From assembly GCF_003014735.1 (NCBI RefSeq), contig NZ_PYAX01000012.1, positions 62,001 to 126,000 of the forward strand: 64,000 bases of DNA, given 5' to 3'. Both the position numbers and the translations under genes were made by a program. The notes under the pieces are model-generated. The model was given only the letters and a program-made list of their open reading frames with translations, had not been told where the DNA came from and did not search any database. Position 1 is the first letter of the stretch. Each line of letters begins with the position of its first letter. Below are positions 44,702-53,800 of this stretch, in pieces. The stretch is from Saccharothrix carnea (GTDB lineage: Bacteria > Actinomycetota > Actinomycetes > Mycobacteriales > Pseudonocardiaceae).

Positions 44702-45325
44702 GTGGACGTGGCGTTCGTGCTCTACCCGAAGATGACGGCGCTGGACCTGGTCGGGCCGTACGAGGTGCTGGGCCACCAGCCGGAGGTGACCTCGCACTTC
44801 GTCGCCGAGTCACTCGAACCGGTGGTCACCGACGCCGGGCTGACGATGCTGCCGACCACGACGTTCGCCGAGCTGGACCGCGCCGACCTGATCGTGGTGC
44901 CCGGTTCGGGCCGGTGGGAGGACGCGTTGGCGGACGGCGTGGTCGCGGCGTGGCTGCGGGAGGTGCACCCGACCGCGACGTGGACCACGTCGGTGTGCAC
45001 CGGGTCGACGCTGCTGGCGCAGGCGGGCATCCTGGCAGGCCGGCCCGCGACCACGCACTGGGCGGTGCGCGACGAGCTGGCCGCCCGCGGCGCGGTGGTG
45101 AGCACCGACCGGGTGGTGGTCGACGGGTCCGTGGTCACCGCCGCGGGGGTGTCCGCCGGGATCGACCTGGCGCTCACCCTCGTCGGCCGGATCTGGGGTG
45201 ACGAGCGGGGCCGGTTCACCCAGCTGTTCATCGAGTACGACCCCCAGCCGCCCTACCGGGTCGAGGTCCCCGACGAGCCGCCCGCCGACCTCGTCACCTT
45301 CGCCCGCAGCGTGTTCGGGCAATGA
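44702..45325 (+). CDS. DJ-1/PfpI-family protein
   Basis: The 207-aa single-domain member has the nucleophile elbow Cys in TTSVCTGSTLLAQAGILAGRPATTHWAVRDELAARG and an N-terminal DVAFVLYPKMTALDLVGPYEVLGHQPEVTSHFVAES. It resembles isonitrile hydratase-like and GlxA ligand domains. It starts 13 bp after the GlxA-type gene with AGGAGGGGG as ribosome site, so the pair is one operon. The reaction is not known. Confidence 0.88.
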   Translation: MDVAFVLYPKMTALDLVGPYEVLGHQPEVTSHFVAESLEPVVTDAGLTMLPTTTFAELDRADLIVVPGSGRWEDALADGVVAAWLREVHPTATWTTSVCTGSTLLAQAGILAGRPATTHWAVRDELAARGAVVSTDRVVVDGSVVTAAGVSAGIDLALTLVGRIWGDERGRFTQLFIEYDPQPPYRVEVPDEPPADLVTFARSVFGQ

Positions 45326-45538
45326 CCGGGTGACCGCGGCCAGCACGGCGGGCTGCCCGCCGTGCCGGCGCAGTACTCGCAGCGGCAACCCGGCCAGCGC
45401 CAGCACCGACCCCTCCGCGAACAGCTCGCCGTCCAGGTCGAGCGTGCCGCCGACGACGATCACCAGCGCGTCCCGCCACTCGGCGGGGTCGTAGGGGTGT
45501 TCATCCGCGACGGTCACCAGCCGGACGTCGAAGCTCAC
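44810..45538 (-). CDS. Small cupin-like protein whose frame runs on antisense to the DJ-1 gene
   Basis: The first 70 or so residues (VSFDVRLVTVADEHPYDPAEWRDALVIVVGGTLDLDGELFAEGSVLALAGLPLRVLRRHGGQPAVLAAVTRS) match in style the small cupin-like proteins I associate with this kind of ECF sigma gene. The GTG overlaps the sigma stop as GTGA. Such proteins normally end right after AVSR or AVTRS, but here the frame has no stop until 44810 and continues for about 170 residues of antisense-like sequence over the convergent DJ-1 gene. Either the stop has been lost or a frameshift hides it. Only 45325-45538 is well supported. Confidence 0.5.
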   Translation of the reverse strand: MSFDVRLVTVADEHPYDPAEWRDALVIVVGGTLDLDGELFAEGSVLALAGLPLRVLRRHGGQPAVLAAVTRSLPEHAAGEGDEVGGRLVGDLDPVGRLGVVLDEQLGEPAPLVTPDPADEGERQVDPGGHPRGGDHGPVDHHPVGAHHRAAGGQLVAHRPVRGRGPACQDARLRQQRRPGAHRRGPRRGRVHLPQPRRDHAVRQRVLPPARTGHHDQVGAVQLGERRGRQHRQPGVGDHRFE

Positions 45539-46473
45539 AGCGCCTCGGGCAGGCCGAAGAGCGGGAACCGGTCGGACGGGAACGTGATGATCTCCGCGAT
45601 CTCGTCGCCCTCGATGCGCAGCACGTCCATCGCCACCGGCTTGAAGAGCTCCTCGCCCGGCTTGCGGGTGTAGCCGGCGAACGCGGGCTGCCGGTTCGCC
45701 CGGGTCTCGAGCACCTTCCACTCGCCGAACGCCTCCGGGCCCACCATCACCGGCGCCCAGAGGTCGATCACGGCGTCGCGGCCGACGTGCCACTCCGGCT
45801 GCGGCGGCATCGTCCACGTGACGTCCTCGCGCAACGCCGACGCCATCAGCTCCAGGTCGCAGCGCTCGGTGGCCTCCACGAACTTGCGGATCACCGCCTT
45901 CTCCCGCGGGTTCGGCCCGCCCGACCAGTCGGCACGCCGTTGCGGCAGGTGCTTGCGCATGGTGACGCGGGCGCGTTGCAGCGCGCTGTTCACCGCGGGC
46001 ACGGTCTCCTCCAGCAAAGCCGCCGTCTCGCTCGCCGGCCAGCCCAGCACGTCCCGCAGCACCAGCACCGCGCGCTGCCTGGCGGGCAGGTGCTGCACCG
46101 CGGCCAGGAACGCCAGCTCGATCGTCTCCCGCGCCACCACCTCCGCGTCCGGCTCGGCGTCCAGCAGGGCGTCCGGGAACGGCTGCAGCCACGGCACGTC
46201 GGCCGCGGGCACGTCGTCGGTGACGCCCTGCGCGGGACGGCGGTCGATCACGTCGAGGCACGCGTTCGTCGCGATCCGGTACAGCCAGGCGCGGAACGAC
46301 GAACGCCCCTCGAAGGTGTCCCGGGAGCGCCACGCCTTGAGGAACGTCTCCTGCACCAGGTCCTCCGCCTCGTCGAACGAGCCGAGCAGCCGGTAGCAGT
46401 GCACCCGCAGCTCGTGGCGGTACTGCTCGGTCTCCCGCGTGAAGTCCACCGTCATCTGCGCAACCTCGCTCAT
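45535..46473 (-). CDS. ECF-family sigma factor with C-terminal SnoaL-like domain
   Basis: The 312-aa protein has sigma region 2 (YRHELRVHCYRLLGSFDEAEDLVQETFLKAWRSRDTFEGRSSFRAWLYRIATNACLDVIDRR) and region 4 (LPARQRAVLVLRDVLGWPASETAALLEETVPAVNSALQRARVTM). A C-terminal SnoaL/NTF2-like domain follows (VIRKFVEATERCDLELMASALREDVTWTMPPQPEWHVGRDAVIDLW). This is the SigG/RpoE5-like type, in which the C-terminal domain can replace an anti-sigma factor; no anti-sigma gene is adjacent. The ATG at 46473 follows GGAGG; GTG 46479 is inside that site. Confidence 0.9.
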   Translation of the reverse strand: MSEVAQMTVDFTRETEQYRHELRVHCYRLLGSFDEAEDLVQETFLKAWRSRDTFEGRSSFRAWLYRIATNACLDVIDRRPAQGVTDDVPAADVPWLQPFPDALLDAEPDAEVVARETIELAFLAAVQHLPARQRAVLVLRDVLGWPASETAALLEETVPAVNSALQRARVTMRKHLPQRRADWSGGPNPREKAVIRKFVEATERCDLELMASALREDVTWTMPPQPEWHVGRDAVIDLWAPVMVGPEAFGEWKVLETRANRQPAFAGYTRKPGEELFKPVAMDVLRIEGDEIAEIITFPSDRFPLFGLPEAL

Positions 46474-46592
46474 GGTCACCCTCCGGGCTTGTACGGTGAC
46501 GTGCCGGTCGCACGTCGCACAACTTGTGACCGGCCGGGCCCGGGAAACTCATCGGTCGCGTCGGGATCGGCCGCGTCGGATCGGGGGAGCAG

Positions 46593-47789
46593 TTGGTCGG
46601 GGGCACGGGGTTCCGCGCGGTGTTCGCGGTGCCGGAGTTCCGGGTGCTGTGGTCGGCGGCCGTGCTGTCGACCGTCGGCGACCAGTTGGCCCGGGTGGCG
46701 TTGTCGGTGCTGGTGTTCCAGCGCACCGGCTCGGCGGCGTGGACGGCGTTGACGTACGCGCTGACGATGCTGCCCGCGCTGGTGTCCGGTGTGCTGCTGA
46801 CAGGGCTGGCCGACCGGTACCCGCGGCGGACCGTGATGGTGGTCGCGGACGTGGTGCGGGCCGTGCTGCTGGCCGTGATGGCGGTGCCGGGCGTGCCGCT
46901 GCCGGTGGTGGCCGCGCTGCTGGTGGTGGCGCAGCTGGCGGAGCCGCCGTTCGCCGCCGCGCAGGGCGCGCTGCTGCCGTCCGTGCTGGGGGAGAAGTAC
47001 GAGGCGGGCCAGTCGGTGCACCTGATCACGCACCAGGCCGGGCTGCTGCTGGGTTTCGTCGGCGGCGGGCTGGTGGTGGCGTGGCTGGGCACGTCCGGGG
47101 CGCTGCTCGCGGACGGGGTGACGTTCGCGTTGTCGGCTGTGCTGCTCAGGTTCGGCCTGCGGCAGCGGCCCGCCCCGGCGTTCGTGCCCGCCGCGCACGT
47201 CCGGATCCGGGCGGGTGCGGCGCTGGTGTGGCGGGACCGGCGGCTGCGGCTGCTGGTCGGGCTGGGGTGGCTGGCGCTGTTCACCGTGGTGCCGGAGGGG
47301 TTGGCCGCGCCGTTCTCGGCGGAGGTCGGCGCCGGTGTGGCGGGGGTCGGGCTGCTGCTGGCCGCCGACCCGGCCGGGATGGTGCTGGGCACGGTGCTGC
47401 TGCGGTTCCTGCCCGCGTCGGTGCGCGTGCGGGTGCTCGGGCTGCTCGCCGTGGCCACCGCGTTGCCGCTGGTCGGGTACTTGTTCGCGCCGAACCTGGT
47501 GGGTGCGGTGGCGTTGTTGGCGTTGAGCGGCGTGTTCAGCGCCTACCAGGTGACGGCGGGTGCGACGTTCGTCCGCCTGGTGCCGGACGAGCAGCGCGGC
47601 CAGGCGTTGGGCTTCGCGCGCAGCGGCCTGGTCGCGGCGCAGGGCATCGGTGTCGCGGCGGGCGGACTGCTGGCGTCCGCGACGGGCTCGGCGACGACCG
47701 CGATCGCCGTGGCCGGCATCGCGGGGACCGTCCTGGCGCTGACCGTCACGGCCGCGTGGTCCCGCGTCGCACCGGCGGCGGTGCCGTGA
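46593..47789 (+). CDS. MFS transporter
   Basis: The 398-aa protein has about 12 membrane helices in the major facilitator fold (FRVLWSAAVLSTVGDQLARVALSVLVFQRTGSAAWTALTYALTMLPALVSGVLLTGLADRYPRRTVMVVADVVRAVLLAVMAV). The loop 2-3 motif DRYPRRTVM is present. It resembles drug-export or enterobactin-exporter types. The start is uncertain: TTG 46593 follows GGGGGAG closely. Its stop codon overlaps the first unit of the 22-nt array. A second, related MFS gene follows on the other side of the array. Confidence 0.85.
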   Translation: MVGGTGFRAVFAVPEFRVLWSAAVLSTVGDQLARVALSVLVFQRTGSAAWTALTYALTMLPALVSGVLLTGLADRYPRRTVMVVADVVRAVLLAVMAVPGVPLPVVAALLVVAQLAEPPFAAAQGALLPSVLGEKYEAGQSVHLITHQAGLLLGFVGGGLVVAWLGTSGALLADGVTFALSAVLLRFGLRQRPAPAFVPAAHVRIRAGAALVWRDRRLRLLVGLGWLALFTVVPEGLAAPFSAEVGAGVAGVGLLLAADPAGMVLGTVLLRFLPASVRVRVLGLLAVATALPLVGYLFAPNLVGAVALLALSGVFSAYQVTAGATFVRLVPDEQRGQALGFARSGLVAAQGIGVAAGGLLASATGSATTAIAVAGIAGTVLALTVTAAWSRVAPAAVP

Positions 47790-47898
47790 GCGTTGAATTC
47801 GGGGTGCGTGAACGTAGGACACGCGCGGGCTGGAGGTTGGACTCTCGCGGGCTGGAGGTTGGACTCTCGCGTTCTGGAGGTAGGACACGCGCGTGCTG
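47788..47898 (+). repeat. 22-nt tandem repeat array, five copies, joined to the next gene's start
   Basis: Units of 22 bp (one of 23) with the core GAGGTTGGACTCTCGCG or its variant GAGGTAGGACACGCGCG start at 47788, 47810, 47833, 47855 and 47877. The last unit contains the GTG start of the following MFS gene. It belongs to the same family as the array at 28056-28199. Confidence 0.88.
47859..47886 (+). promoter_or_regulatory. Promoter-like element formed by the repeat units
   Basis: TTGGAC (47859-47864) and TAGGAC (47881-47886) from adjacent repeat units are 16 nt apart. The second ends 6 nt before the GTG at 47893, the layout of a -35/-10 pair for a leaderless message. The hexamers are imperfect. 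Confidence 0.4.
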
Positions 47899-49047
47899 TG
47901 GCGCAACCGGTCGTTCCTGCTGTTGTGGGCCGGGCAGTCCGTGTCGCTCGTCGGGTCGCAGGTGACGGTGGTCGCGGTGCCGTTGGTGGCGGCCTTGACG
48001 TTGGACGCGGGAGCCTGGGGGATCGCGGTGGTGACCGCGTGCGGGCGGCTGCCGTACCTGGTGTTCGGGTTGCCGGCCGGAGTGTGGGTGGACCGGTTGC
48101 CCAGGCGGGCGGTGGCCGGGGTGTGCGCGGTCGGGCAGGCGGTGGCCCTGGCGGTGGTGCCGGTCGCGGCGGGGCTCGGTGTGCTGTCGGTGGGGTTGTT
48201 GGCCGCGGTGGCGGCGGTGGCGGGGACGTTCGCGGTGTTCGCCGACATCGCCGGGTTGGCCTTGGTGCCGATGGTGGTGCCCGCCGGGCAGTTGACCCGG
48301 GCCCAGGGCGCTGTCGAGGTGGGGCAGGCGACGGCGCAGGTCGCCGGACCCGCGTTGGGCGGGTGGCTGGTCGGGGCGATCACGGCCGCGGGCGCGGTGG
48401 CGGCCGACGCGGTCAGCTTCCTCGTCGCGGCGGTCACCTTGCTGTGGGTGCGGGTGGTCGAACGGCCGCAGGTCGGTGCCGGGATGTGGGCCGGGGTGCG
48501 GGCCGTGTTCGGCCACCAGGGACTGCGGCGGGTCACGCTGTGCACGGCGACCCATGTCTTCTGGTTCAACGCCTTCACCGTCGTGGTGCTGCTGCACCTG
48601 GTGTCGGCGTTGGGGCTGTCGGCCGCGCAGGCGGGGTTGACGCTGTCCGCGGGTGCGGTCGGTGGGCTGGTGGGCGCACTCGTCGCGGCCCGGTTGGGCG
48701 AGCGGTGGGGCCGGCGGCGGACGATGGTCGTCGCGATCCTGGTCACCGGTGCGGGGCAGGCGCTGGTTGCGGTGGACCAGTTCGTGATCGGCGCGGTGGC
48801 GGTGATGTGGTGCGCGCTCCAGGTCTACAACGTGCACCAGGTGCCGGTGCGGTACGAGGCGACGCCCGCCGCGCTGCACGGGAGGGTCAACGCGACGATC
48901 CGCACGGCGGTCTGGGGTTCCGCGCCCGCGGGGGCGCTGGTGGGCGGGCTGCTCGGCGACGCAGTCGGCCCGCGCGCGACGCTCGTGCTCAGCGGTGTCG
49001 GCGCCGCGACGGCGTGCCTGTGGCTGATCCGGGCACGGGTCGGTTGA
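47893..49047 (+). CDS. MFS transporter
   Basis: The 384-aa protein has about 12 membrane helices (LWRNRSFLLLWAGQSVSLVGSQVTVVAVPLVAALTLDAGAWGIAVVTACGRLPYLVFGLPAGVWVDRLPRRAVAGVCAVGQAVALAVVPV) and the motif DRLPRRAV. It resembles the MFS_3/enterobactin-exporter type and its neighbour at 46593-47789, so the two may be an old tandem duplication. The GTG start has no ribosome site and lies within the last unit of the 22-nt array. Confidence 0.87.
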   Translation: MLWRNRSFLLLWAGQSVSLVGSQVTVVAVPLVAALTLDAGAWGIAVVTACGRLPYLVFGLPAGVWVDRLPRRAVAGVCAVGQAVALAVVPVAAGLGVLSVGLLAAVAAVAGTFAVFADIAGLALVPMVVPAGQLTRAQGAVEVGQATAQVAGPALGGWLVGAITAAGAVAADAVSFLVAAVTLLWVRVVERPQVGAGMWAGVRAVFGHQGLRRVTLCTATHVFWFNAFTVVVLLHLVSALGLSAAQAGLTLSAGAVGGLVGALVAARLGERWGRRRTMVVAILVTGAGQALVAVDQFVIGAVAVMWCALQVYNVHQVPVRYEATPAALHGRVNATIRTAVWGSAPAGALVGGLLGDAVGPRATLVLSGVGAATACLWLIRARVG

Positions 49048-49429
49048 GACCGGCCGCGCCGGCCGCGGGAGTGGTGTGCTCGCCGCGGCCCGCACGTGGC
49101 CTCGGGGGTCGTCGTTCACCGTCGCTCGTGGAACCCGTCTTCACCAGATCTTGTCGCGCATGGCGGCGCACCTCCCCTCGACGTGGCTCGCAGCTGTCCG
49201 AGAACACCGGGCACCAGGGGGATCACCAGATCTTGTCGCGCACAACCACACCTCACTCCCGTCTCGACACGGCTTCCGACCAGCGGTTTCACCAGATCTT
49301 GTCGCGCATCGCGAGCACCTCCAGTGGTTTGCGTCACCCCGGTAGCGGCTGACAGCGACACAGGTCACCATTACTGTGACCCTCCGTCCGGACGCCATGA
49401 CGGTCCGGGGCAGACAGTCGTGAGGAACC
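49048..49429. other. 382-bp gap with a thrice-repeated 20-mer ahead of the GGDEF gene
   Basis: Besides the repeats at 49141-49321 this gap holds an inverted repeat GGTCAC-N7-GTGACC at 49363-49381 that overlaps a TACTGT -10-like hexamer, 47 bp before the diguanylate cyclase start. I see no gene. Confidence 0.65.
49141..49321. repeat. Three exact copies of a 20-mer with variable spacers
   Basis: TCACCAGATCTTGTCGCGCA occurs exactly at 49141-49160, 49223-49242 and 49289-49308. After each copy CACCTC follows at 6 to 8 nt. The intervening sequences (62 and 46 bp) are unrelated. The core contains AGATCT. It is not a microsatellite and not part of a gene. Confidence 0.92.
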
Positions 49430-50755
49430 ATGGGCAGAGCGCGTTCGACGTCGTCGGGCGATCGACGCTGGTCACTATGGTCCCTGCCCAAGCGGGCCCT
49501 GGTGTACGTGCTGTCGGTGGATCTGCTCGCCGTGCTCGCGATCGCCGCCACCACCGCCTGGCCCGTGCCCGCCGACTCGTGGACCACGTTCGCCGTCCTG
49601 CTCGGCTGCGCCGCGCTGCACCTGCACTGCTCCCGCTGGATCGAGCGCATCCGCCGCGACCACAGCCACCTGCCGCACGTCGACCTGTGCAGCATCTGGA
49701 TCCTCGCCGGCGCGCTGGTCCTGCCGCCCGCGCTCGCCGTCGCGCTCGTCGTGCTGATGTACGCGCACCGCTGGTGGGTCGTCGGCCGCTGGGACGCCTC
49801 CCGCCCACCGCACCGCAACGTGTTCACCACGTCGATGATGGTGCTGGCCACGCTCTCCGCGAGCACCGTGGCGGGCCTCACCGGCCTGCGCGAGAACCTG
49901 CGGGCCGGGCAGCCCGGCGGCGCGCTCGACCTCGTCGGCGTGGTCGGCGCGGGCGCGGCGCAGTGGCTGGTCAACACCGCCCTGGTGGCCGCGGTGATCC
50001 TGCTGACCGTCCGGCCGCGCTCGGTGAAGGACGCCCTCGGCAGCGGCGCCGACAACCTGCTCGAAGCCGGTCAGCTCGCACTGGGCGGGTTCGTCGCGCT
50101 CGCCGTGGCGTGGTGGCCCGGGTTCGCGCTGCCGATGGTCGTCGCGGCCGTCGCCCTGCACCGCACCGTGCTGATCCACCAGCTGGAGCTGGCCGCCCGC
50201 ACCGACACCAAGACCGGTCTGCTCAACGCCGAGGCCTGGCACCTGCAGGCGACGCTGGAGCTGCAGCGCACCCGCCAGCAGCCGCCCGGCGCGCGGGTCG
50301 GCCTGTTCATGATCGACGTCGACCACTTCAAGGACATCAACGACACGCACGGCCACCAGACCGGCGACCTCGTGCTGCGGCGCATCGCGGCGGCGCTGGA
50401 GTGCGCGGTCCGGCGCGGAGACGCGGTGGGCCGCTTCGGCGGCGAGGAGTTCGCCGTGCTGCTGCCCGGCGTGGACCACGAGGAGGCGACGGCGATCGCC
50501 GAGCGGGTGCGCTCGGAGGTCCACCGGGTCCTCGTGGACGACGGCAACGGCGGCGTGGTGGCCGGTCTCACGGTCAGCATCGGCATCGCGGTGTGGCCCG
50601 AGGTCGCCGAGGACACCGTGTCCGGGCTGCTCGCGGCGGCGGACGCGGCGCTGTACGAGGCGAAGCGGCTCGGCCGCGACCAGGTGCAGGCGGCGGGCAG
50701 GCACCGCCGCGCGCCGTGGACGCCCGCGGCCCGCTCCGAACGACCCGGTGTGTAA
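49430..50755 (+). CDS. Membrane diguanylate cyclase (GGDEF)
   Basis: The 441-aa protein has an N-terminal membrane region of about six helices with a His-rich loop (LHLHCSRWIERIRRDHSHLPHVDLC) and one C-terminal GGDEF domain. The active-site motif is GGEEF at 337-341, and RRGD five residues before it is an intact inhibitory site. Upstream elements (TDTKTGLLNAEAWH, FMIDVDHFKDINDTHGHQTGD) are complete, so it should make cyclic di-GMP and be subject to product inhibition. GAGGAA precedes the ATG. No EAL domain is present. Confidence 0.92.
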   Translation: MGRARSTSSGDRRWSLWSLPKRALVYVLSVDLLAVLAIAATTAWPVPADSWTTFAVLLGCAALHLHCSRWIERIRRDHSHLPHVDLCSIWILAGALVLPPALAVALVVLMYAHRWWVVGRWDASRPPHRNVFTTSMMVLATLSASTVAGLTGLRENLRAGQPGGALDLVGVVGAGAAQWLVNTALVAAVILLTVRPRSVKDALGSGADNLLEAGQLALGGFVALAVAWWPGFALPMVVAAVALHRTVLIHQLELAARTDTKTGLLNAEAWHLQATLELQRTRQQPPGARVGLFMIDVDHFKDINDTHGHQTGDLVLRRIAAALECAVRRGDAVGRFGGEEFAVLLPGVDHEEATAIAERVRSEVHRVLVDDGNGGVVAGLTVSIGIAVWPEVAEDTVSGLLAAADAALYEAKRLGRDQVQAAGRHRRAPWTPAARSERPGV

Positions 50756-50865
50756 CAACCGCGACTACCCGCCGGATTTGCTGCAGGTCGGGCCTTCGGT
50801 GGCGTAGTTTCTGCCCGCCACCTCCGACACGGTGGCCTCTCCTCGGTTGCAAGGGTCGTGAGCCA

Positions 50866-53800
50866 GTGGACCTCGGTGCCCCGCACGGAATCCGCTTCCG
50901 CTTCGAAGCGGGGCTGCTGCGTGCCGTCCTGCTCGACGTGCACCGCAAACCGCCCGTCGCCGCGGGCGAGGAGCTGACCGCCGAGGCGGGCGCCCGCGAC
51001 CTGCTGGTCGACCAGACCTGCGACGGGCACGTGCGCGCGGTGCTGCGGCAGCGGTTCGACCTGCCCGCGCCCGCGCGCTGGCGGCTCGCCGTGGACGCGC
51101 CCGCCACCGCGACCGCCGGCGGTGTGTCGTTCGCCCTGCCCGACGCGGTGACGCTGCACGTGTCCGGTTCGGCGCCGTGCGAGATCGCCGAGGGCGGTGT
51201 GTGCGTGCAGCTGCCCGCGGGCGAGTCGGAGCTGGACGTCACGGTGGTCAGCGAGCCGGTGTTCGACGTCGGCGACACGGTCGTGGTGTGCCGCCCGGAC
51301 CAGGTGCGCGAGGCCGCCGTCGTGGTGTCGTGCCTGCCCGCCGACCGCGTCACGCCCGTCATCACCCTCAAACCGGCGGATTCGTCCTCCCACCGGCACG
51401 ACCGGTTGGTGGCCCACCTGCTCGACGCCGTGGGCGTGCGCCGGGTGGTGTTCCTCGCCGATCCCGACGACGACAGCACCGGTTCCGCTGCCACGCTCTT
51501 CGGTGACCTGCCCGAACACGTGCACCTGCCGTGCGAGGACCCGGTCGGGCTGACCGGCAAGGCGTGGGAGCTGCTGCGCGGCGGGGGCGAGCCCGAGCGC
51601 ACGCTCGACGTCGCGCCGGACGCCGATTTCGTCGCCGCCCTGTTCACCGCCCTGCGCACCGGCGCGGCGCTGCGCGTGGACGAGGACGCGCCGCCCGTGC
51701 CGTTCGCCGAGCACAACCCCGACGACACCGACGAGGCCGTGCTGGTGGAACGCACCGGCGAGGCCGACGACCTGGTGGCCGCCGGGTACGCCCACCACCG
51801 CGGCGCCCGGCTGGTGATCACGCCCGCACCGGACCTGACCGCGGTGGGCTCGGTGGTGGCCGAGGAGCAGGAGCGGGTCACCGCGGCGGCGGGCGCGATC
51901 GGTGACGCGGTCAAGGGCATCGGGTTCGTCGAGGCGCTGTGGCGGTACCTGTCCACCGGCGGGCACGACCCCTTCGCGGCGGTCGAGGAGGTGGTCACCG
52001 CGCAGGTGCCCGCCGAGGCGATCGCGGAGGTCGGCGACCGCGGGCTGACCGCGTTCACCACCGGCCTGCCCTACTCGTTCGTGCACACCGCCGACGTGAA
52101 CTGGGCGCGCAAGCCGATCGGGCACGTGGTGGCCGACCCGGCGCTGGTCGTGCTCACCGAGCTGCACCGGGTCGGGGTGGCGCGCGAGCCCGGCGCGTTC
52201 AGCCTGGTGGTCGACTCCGGCTCGTTCCGCACACCCGGCGGAGCCGAGAACCGGACGACAGCGCCCGAGACCACGGCGTCCTCGGGCCACCACACCCACC
52301 CGATCGTGCTGTCCGAAGAGGAAGCCTCACCGGACGTGCTGCGCGGCCTGGTCGTGGACCTGCCGGTCGAGCTGGTGTTCTTCAACTGCCACGACGCCGA
52401 CGACGCGATCGTGCTCGGCGGGCACGCGCTGCCCGACGAGGACCTGCCGGTGACGCTGCCGCACCGGCCGATCGTGTTCAACAACTCGTGCCGGTCGTGG
52501 ACCGGGCTGGGGCGTGAGTTCGTCCGCGCCGGCGCCCGCGGCTACATCGGCACGCTGTGGACCATCCCGCCGAACCTGGCCGCCGGGTTCGCCCGCACCG
52601 TCGTGCGCCGGCTCACCGCCGAGGAGACACCCGCCGCGCGGGCCATCGTCAACACCGGCACACCGGGCGGCATCGAGCGGTCCTACCTGTACGTCGGCAC
52701 GGTCAACGGCAGGCTGGACGAGTGGCGCGACCGGTCCACCACCGACGCCGAGGCCGCGCTGACCGGCTGCGAGCTGCTGGCCGCCGCCGCACGGGACCGC
52801 GCCGGGCCGCTGTCGCCCGTGCTGCACCGGGAGATCACCGCGCTGCGCGAGGTCGCCGAGGCGGGCGGGGTGGCCGACACCCCGTCCTACGCCGACGTGC
52901 TGCTGGCCGAGCTGGAGCTGGAAACCGACGACGAGCGGGCCGCCGACCTGGTCGACCGGGTCGACGCGCTGCTGACCGGGCTCGACCTGCCCGACGACGA
53001 GCTCGAACCGCTCTGGGCGACCAGGTTCGAGCTCACCGGCGACCGGGCCGAGCGGCGTGGGGAATACGGGGCCGCGCTCGCGGACTTCGAACGGTGTGTG
53101 GGCTTGGGCGACGCGTGCCGCGACCGGGCGGCCGTCCTGCTGCGGATGGCGAGGCTGCTGATGCACGAGGGCAGGACCGACGAAGCCGGCCAGGCGGCGC
53201 GGCTGGCGTACGACGAACACCTGGCCGGACAGGACAGACCCGGGCAGCTGGAGTCGATCATCGTGCTGGACGAACTCGGCGACGCCGACCCCGAAACCGC
53301 CCTCCGGTACGCCGTCGAGGGCCACGACCTGGCCGAGGAGGTGGGCGACCCGGCGCGGCAGGCCGCGTTCAAGCTCGCCGAGTGCGACCGGCACCGCGAG
53401 CGCGGAAACCTGGCCGCGGCGATCGACGCCGGGTCCCGCGCGGTGGAGCTGTTCCGCGACCTCGGTGACGACCGGCAGGAGCTGGCCGCGCTGCGGCGGC
53501 TCGGCGCGTGCCACCGCGACCGGGGCGACCTGGAGACCGCGCAGCACTACGCCGCCGTGGGGCTGGCCCGGGCCGAGCAGGTGGGCGCGGCGGCCGAGGT
53601 GGCGTCGTTCCACGACGACCTGGGCGGCGTGCTGACCGCGCGTGGCGAGCACGCCAAGGCGTTGGGGCACTACCGGCACGCGGTGGAGAAGCTGGTCGCC
53701 ACGGGCGCGTGGGAGCGCGGCGCGGAACTGCTGCCGCACCTGGCCGTGGGCGCGGTCCGGGCGGGCGACCCGGAGGCGCTGTGGACCGCGGCCCTGTCCG

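Noticed and set aside
45539-47458. Upstream part of a long reverse-strand frame covering the sigma factor and an MFS gene
   Set aside because: Low-complexity Thr/Ser/Arg shadow of the MFS gene; the sigma factor in another frame is clearly real. Only the segment from 45538 downward was kept.
47543-47749. Short frames within the first MFS gene as separate small proteins
   Set aside because: Nested within a gene with clear membrane topology; no independent signal.
49141-49321. CRISPR-like array from three identical 20-mers
   Set aside because: Only three copies, a short repeat, spacers of 62 and 46 bp and no cas gene in the window. Treated as an intergenic repeat instead.
49096-50865. 590-codon upstream extension of the CHAT protein frame
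   Set aside because: It lies in a shadow frame of the GGDEF gene and is Arg-rich without domains; the GTG at 50866 marks the change to normal composition.
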